Source of the DNA: an uncultured Bacillota bacterium | GTDB lineage: Bacteria; Bacillota; UBA994; UBA5500 | Direction: 5' to 3' | DNA length: 8,090 nt | Assembly: GCA_937874815.1 (NCBI GenBank) | Contig: CALNBW010000269.1 | Coordinates: 1-8,090 of the forward strand | Part shown: positions 6,490 through 8,090 of the stretch, piece by piece | Layout of the letters: each line of letters begins with the position of its first letter | Numbering within the stretch: the first letter of the stretch is position 1 | Translations under genes and position numbers: made by a program | Notes under the pieces: generated by a model | Told to the model about the DNA's origin: nothing | Databases searched by the model: none | The model's input: only the letters and a program-made list of their open reading frames with translations

Positions 6490-7713
6490 TAAATCTAACA
6501 CTACCTGCAAAGCATCTGCGCCTGGAGGAACCAAGATATCAGGAACAGTGCCAACTTCATAATTGGAGGTGCCATCCGGGTTAAGCATCATTTTCAACGG
6601 GAAACGGACGATCAGGCCGCTGTTAGGCAAGGCGAACGGCAGGGGATCTCCACTGCCACCGTCACCGGCAGTGGCCTGCCCCACTAAGGTAGCCCAGCCG
6701 GTTGCTTTGGCAAAGGAAGCAAATGCTTCTGCCGCCGAGAAGACCTTGTCATCCACCAACAGATAAACTTCACCTTGGAAACCCACTGAGTTGCCAGCTT
6801 CCACGAGATTTATGGGCTCACTGAAATACCTAAAATCAGTTTGTAGCTCTGGCGGATAGTCAAGCCCCGAAGGTAGCTCTGCAATAGGTCTTAAGGCGGC
6901 AATCTCCTCGGGCTGCATAAAACTCATCCCATATTCACCGCCACGCAGCGCAGTACGCATCACTGCCTGCAAAGGCTCGGCCAGTAAAGGGGCAAGAATA
7001 TTATTGCGCCAGTAAAAATCAGAACCACCGCTATTGCCACGAATATCGATGATTAAGTAAGGATAAGAACTAACATCTTGCAGGAACTGTAGGATCTTGG
7101 GTTGATCAGCCTCAATATTATCGTGCGCAAAACTAGTAACCCGTAAATAGGCGATCTTATCAGGTTCAATGACCCCGGTTCTTAGCCCACTAGGTTGTGT
7201 CTTACCGCCCATAGCTTGCTCGCAAAAATGTTTACCCCAATCCGCATAGCGCTCTTGTACTAGAGGTTGATTCAGCGTTTCTACCCAGGGGGCCAACTGA
7301 GGAAGCGTGTTAACGTGTTCTACATAAGTAGCTACCATATATCCATATGCTGGCGGGGTAATAACCCCCGTATGCCCCTGCCTCAACTCGGCCACAATGG
7401 CACTTAGCCTTTTCGCAAATTGCAGGTCAGTGCGGGTGCGCTGCAGTCGCTTGGCATATGCATCTTGCCGCGCCAGCCAGTCGAACCCGTTCTTACGCTC
7501 CATAACGCCGAAATAAGGGTAATTCTCTTCCAGCATGCCGACCAGTGCTTGCCAATCCTCTAACTTCTCTTCTGCTGTTAGTTGCCCAGTTGGCGTACAA
7601 GCTACCGTTCCTAGCAGCAGGCTTACGCAAAGCAGAATGAGAGAACCGATATATAGGCTACGCCGAACCCGCGTGCTTAGCCGACTATCAGAATTGACTG
7701 CGCGACACTTCAT
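6469..7713 (-). CDS. S41-family serine peptidase, predicted lipoprotein
   Basis: Predicted secreted, membrane-anchored peptidase related to C-terminal processing and tricorn-type S41 enzymes. The 414 residues begin with a basic stretch (RVRRS), a hydrophobic helix (about 20-35) and a Cys at 39 in GTVAC. The lipobox is imperfect, with Thr at -3, but the arrangement fits a lipoprotein signal. RQGHTG (111-116) matches the conserved N-terminal motif, IRGNSGG (224-230) the substrate-binding loop, and KVFSAAEAF (323-331) places the likely nucleophile at S326, followed by VGQATAGDGGSG (344-355). No PDZ domain is evident. I chose ATG 7713, preceded by AGGAGGGG at 6 nt. The frame stays open up to an ATG at 7791, but that overlaps the upstream gene and would bury the signal peptide. 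The substrate is unknown. A close paralogue lies directly upstream, and the downstream gene's promoter begins inside its 3' end. Confidence 0.88.
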   Translation of the reverse strand: MKCRAVNSDSRLSTRVRRSLYIGSLILLCVSLLLGTVACTPTGQLTAEEKLEDWQALVGMLEENYPYFGVMERKNGFDWLARQDAYAKRLQRTRTDLQFAKRLSAIVAELRQGHTGVITPPAYGYMVATYVEHVNTLPQLAPWVETLNQPLVQERYADWGKHFCEQAMGGKTQPSGLRTGVIEPDKIAYLRVTSFAHDNIEADQPKILQFLQDVSSYPYLIIDIRGNSGGSDFYWRNNILAPLLAEPLQAVMRTALRGGEYGMSFMQPEEIAALRPIAELPSGLDYPPELQTDFRYFSEPINLVEAGNSVGFQGEVYLLVDDKVFSAAEAFASFAKATGWATLVGQATAGDGGSGDPLPFALPNSGLIVRFPLKMMLNPDGTSNYEVGTVPDILVPPGADALQVVLDLLNSEEG

Positions 7714-7753
7714 TTCATCCCCTCCTGGCTTAGTATTTGTGGAAAACACGTCC

Positions 7754-7772
7754 AGCTGCTTGTAAGGCAGCT
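7754..7772 (-). other. Hairpin between the two S41 peptidase genes
   Basis: AGCTGC and GCAGCT form a 6-bp stem with a 7-nt loop, beginning 8 nt after the stop of the upstream peptidase gene. A short TTTT occurs some 7 nt beyond the stem, too far for a normal intrinsic terminator. It may partly terminate or merely separate the two coding regions, so co-transcription of the pair is possible. Confidence 0.3.
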
Positions 7773-7776
7773 TATC

Positions 7777-8090
7777 TACTCTAGCCTTCATCTGAACTCA
7801 GTAGATCTAGCACGACCTGCAAAGCATCTTCACCTGAAGGAACCAAAATGTCGGGAACAGTGCCGACTTCATAATTGGAAGTACCATCCGGGTTGAGCAT
7901 CATCGGAAAGGGAAACCAGACAAGCAGACCGCTGTTAGGTAAGGCAAAAGGCAGTGGATTCCCACTCCCACCGTCACCAGCGGTGGCCTGCCCCACTAAG
8001 GTAGCCCAACCTGTTGCTTTGGCAAAAAAGGCAAAGCCATCTGCCGCTGAAAAAACCTTATTATCTACCAGCAGGTAGACCACCCCCTGG
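7777..8090 (-). repeat. Direct repeat copy matching 6465-6778 (tandem peptidase genes)
   Basis: The segment aligns without gaps to 6465-6778, an offset of 1312 nt. Homology covers the peptidase 3' coding region and stops four bases past the stop codon (shared AGTA after TAG), where the two intergenic regions diverge. The repeat continues beyond the window edge on this side. Many differences are at third codon positions, so the duplication is not recent. Confidence 0.85.
7781..8090 (-). CDS. S41-family serine peptidase, 3' end only (runs off the window)
   Basis: The last 102 codons of a second S41 peptidase; the frame is open to the window edge and its start lies outside. It holds KVFSAADGF, with the presumed nucleophilic serine, then VGQATAGDGGSGNP and the same C-terminal block as its downstream paralogue. 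Over 99 aligned residues 86 are identical, with no gaps. Differences cluster near the active-site segment (AAEAFAS versus AADGFAF) and in one loop (VRFPLKMM versus VWFPFPMM), which may alter substrate choice. A GTG at 8083 is in frame but is an internal valine, not a start, because the homology continues upstream as QG. Whether the N-terminal part, including a lipoprotein signal, is intact cannot be seen here. Confidence 0.85.
   Translation of the reverse strand, partial: QGVVYLLVDNKVFSAADGFAFFAKATGWATLVGQATAGDGGSGNPLPFALPNSGLLVWFPFPMMLNPDGTSNYEVGTVPDILVPSGEDALQVVLDLLSSDEG

Noticed and set aside
7713..7791. N-terminal extension of the S41 peptidase to ATG 7791
   Set aside because: It would overlap the upstream paralogue's stop, place 26 extra residues before the signal peptide, and ignore the AGGAGGGG site just ahead of ATG 7713.

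Overview
The window looks like ordinary chromosomal DNA from an anaerobic, low-to-mid GC Bacillota (Clostridia-like) bacterium. This rests on strong AGGAGG-type ribosome binding sites, TTG and GTG starts, sigma-A-type promoters, a UgtP/MGDG-synthase-type glycosyltransferase, and an aldo/keto reductase carrying a C-terminal two-cluster ferredoxin domain. Every gene I can support lies on the minus strand, so transcription runs from high to low coordinates. No RNA genes, CRISPR arrays, complete insertion sequences or phage genes are visible.

In order of transcription: (1) 8090-7781 is the 3' end of an S41-type peptidase gene that enters from outside the window. (2) 7713-6469 is a complete paralogue of it, a predicted S41 lipoprotein peptidase, so the two form a tandem pair. 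(3) 6382-5240 is an Fe-S aldo/keto reductase with its own promoter inside the 3' end of the peptidase gene, an operator-like palindrome at the predicted transcription start, and a good intrinsic terminator at 5222-5191. (4) 5113-4877 is a 78-residue protein of unknown function. (5) An extended -10 promoter at 4871-4843 precedes an unrecognised 177-residue protein (4767-4234), which is tightly coupled to endonuclease IV, nfo (4225-3368). (6) A 43-bp near-perfect palindrome (3363-3321) with insertion-sequence-like ends separates nfo from (7) a lipid glycosyltransferase of the MGDG synthase/UgtP type (3278-2175). (8) A long-chain polyprenyl diphosphate synthase (2107-1143) follows, broken by a -1 shift in a run of eight A/T pairs. 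(9) A UbiA-superfamily prenyltransferase (1129-224) comes 13 nt later. Positions 1-223 show no supportable gene, promoter or terminator.

Functionally, the polyprenyl synthase and the UbiA protein form a coherent pair: one makes the isoprenoid tail and the other attaches it to an aromatic ring, most likely for menaquinone. The glycosyltransferase upstream also serves the membrane (glycolipid). Endonuclease IV repairs abasic sites, and its coupled unknown partner may share that context. The reductase and the peptidases look like separate transcription units.

I do not see an undescribed multi-gene system here. The items most worth a second look are the homopolymer frameshift in the polyprenyl synthase, the IS-like palindrome, the unknown gene coupled to nfo, the diverging tandem S41 peptidases, and the promoter/palindrome ahead of the reductase.
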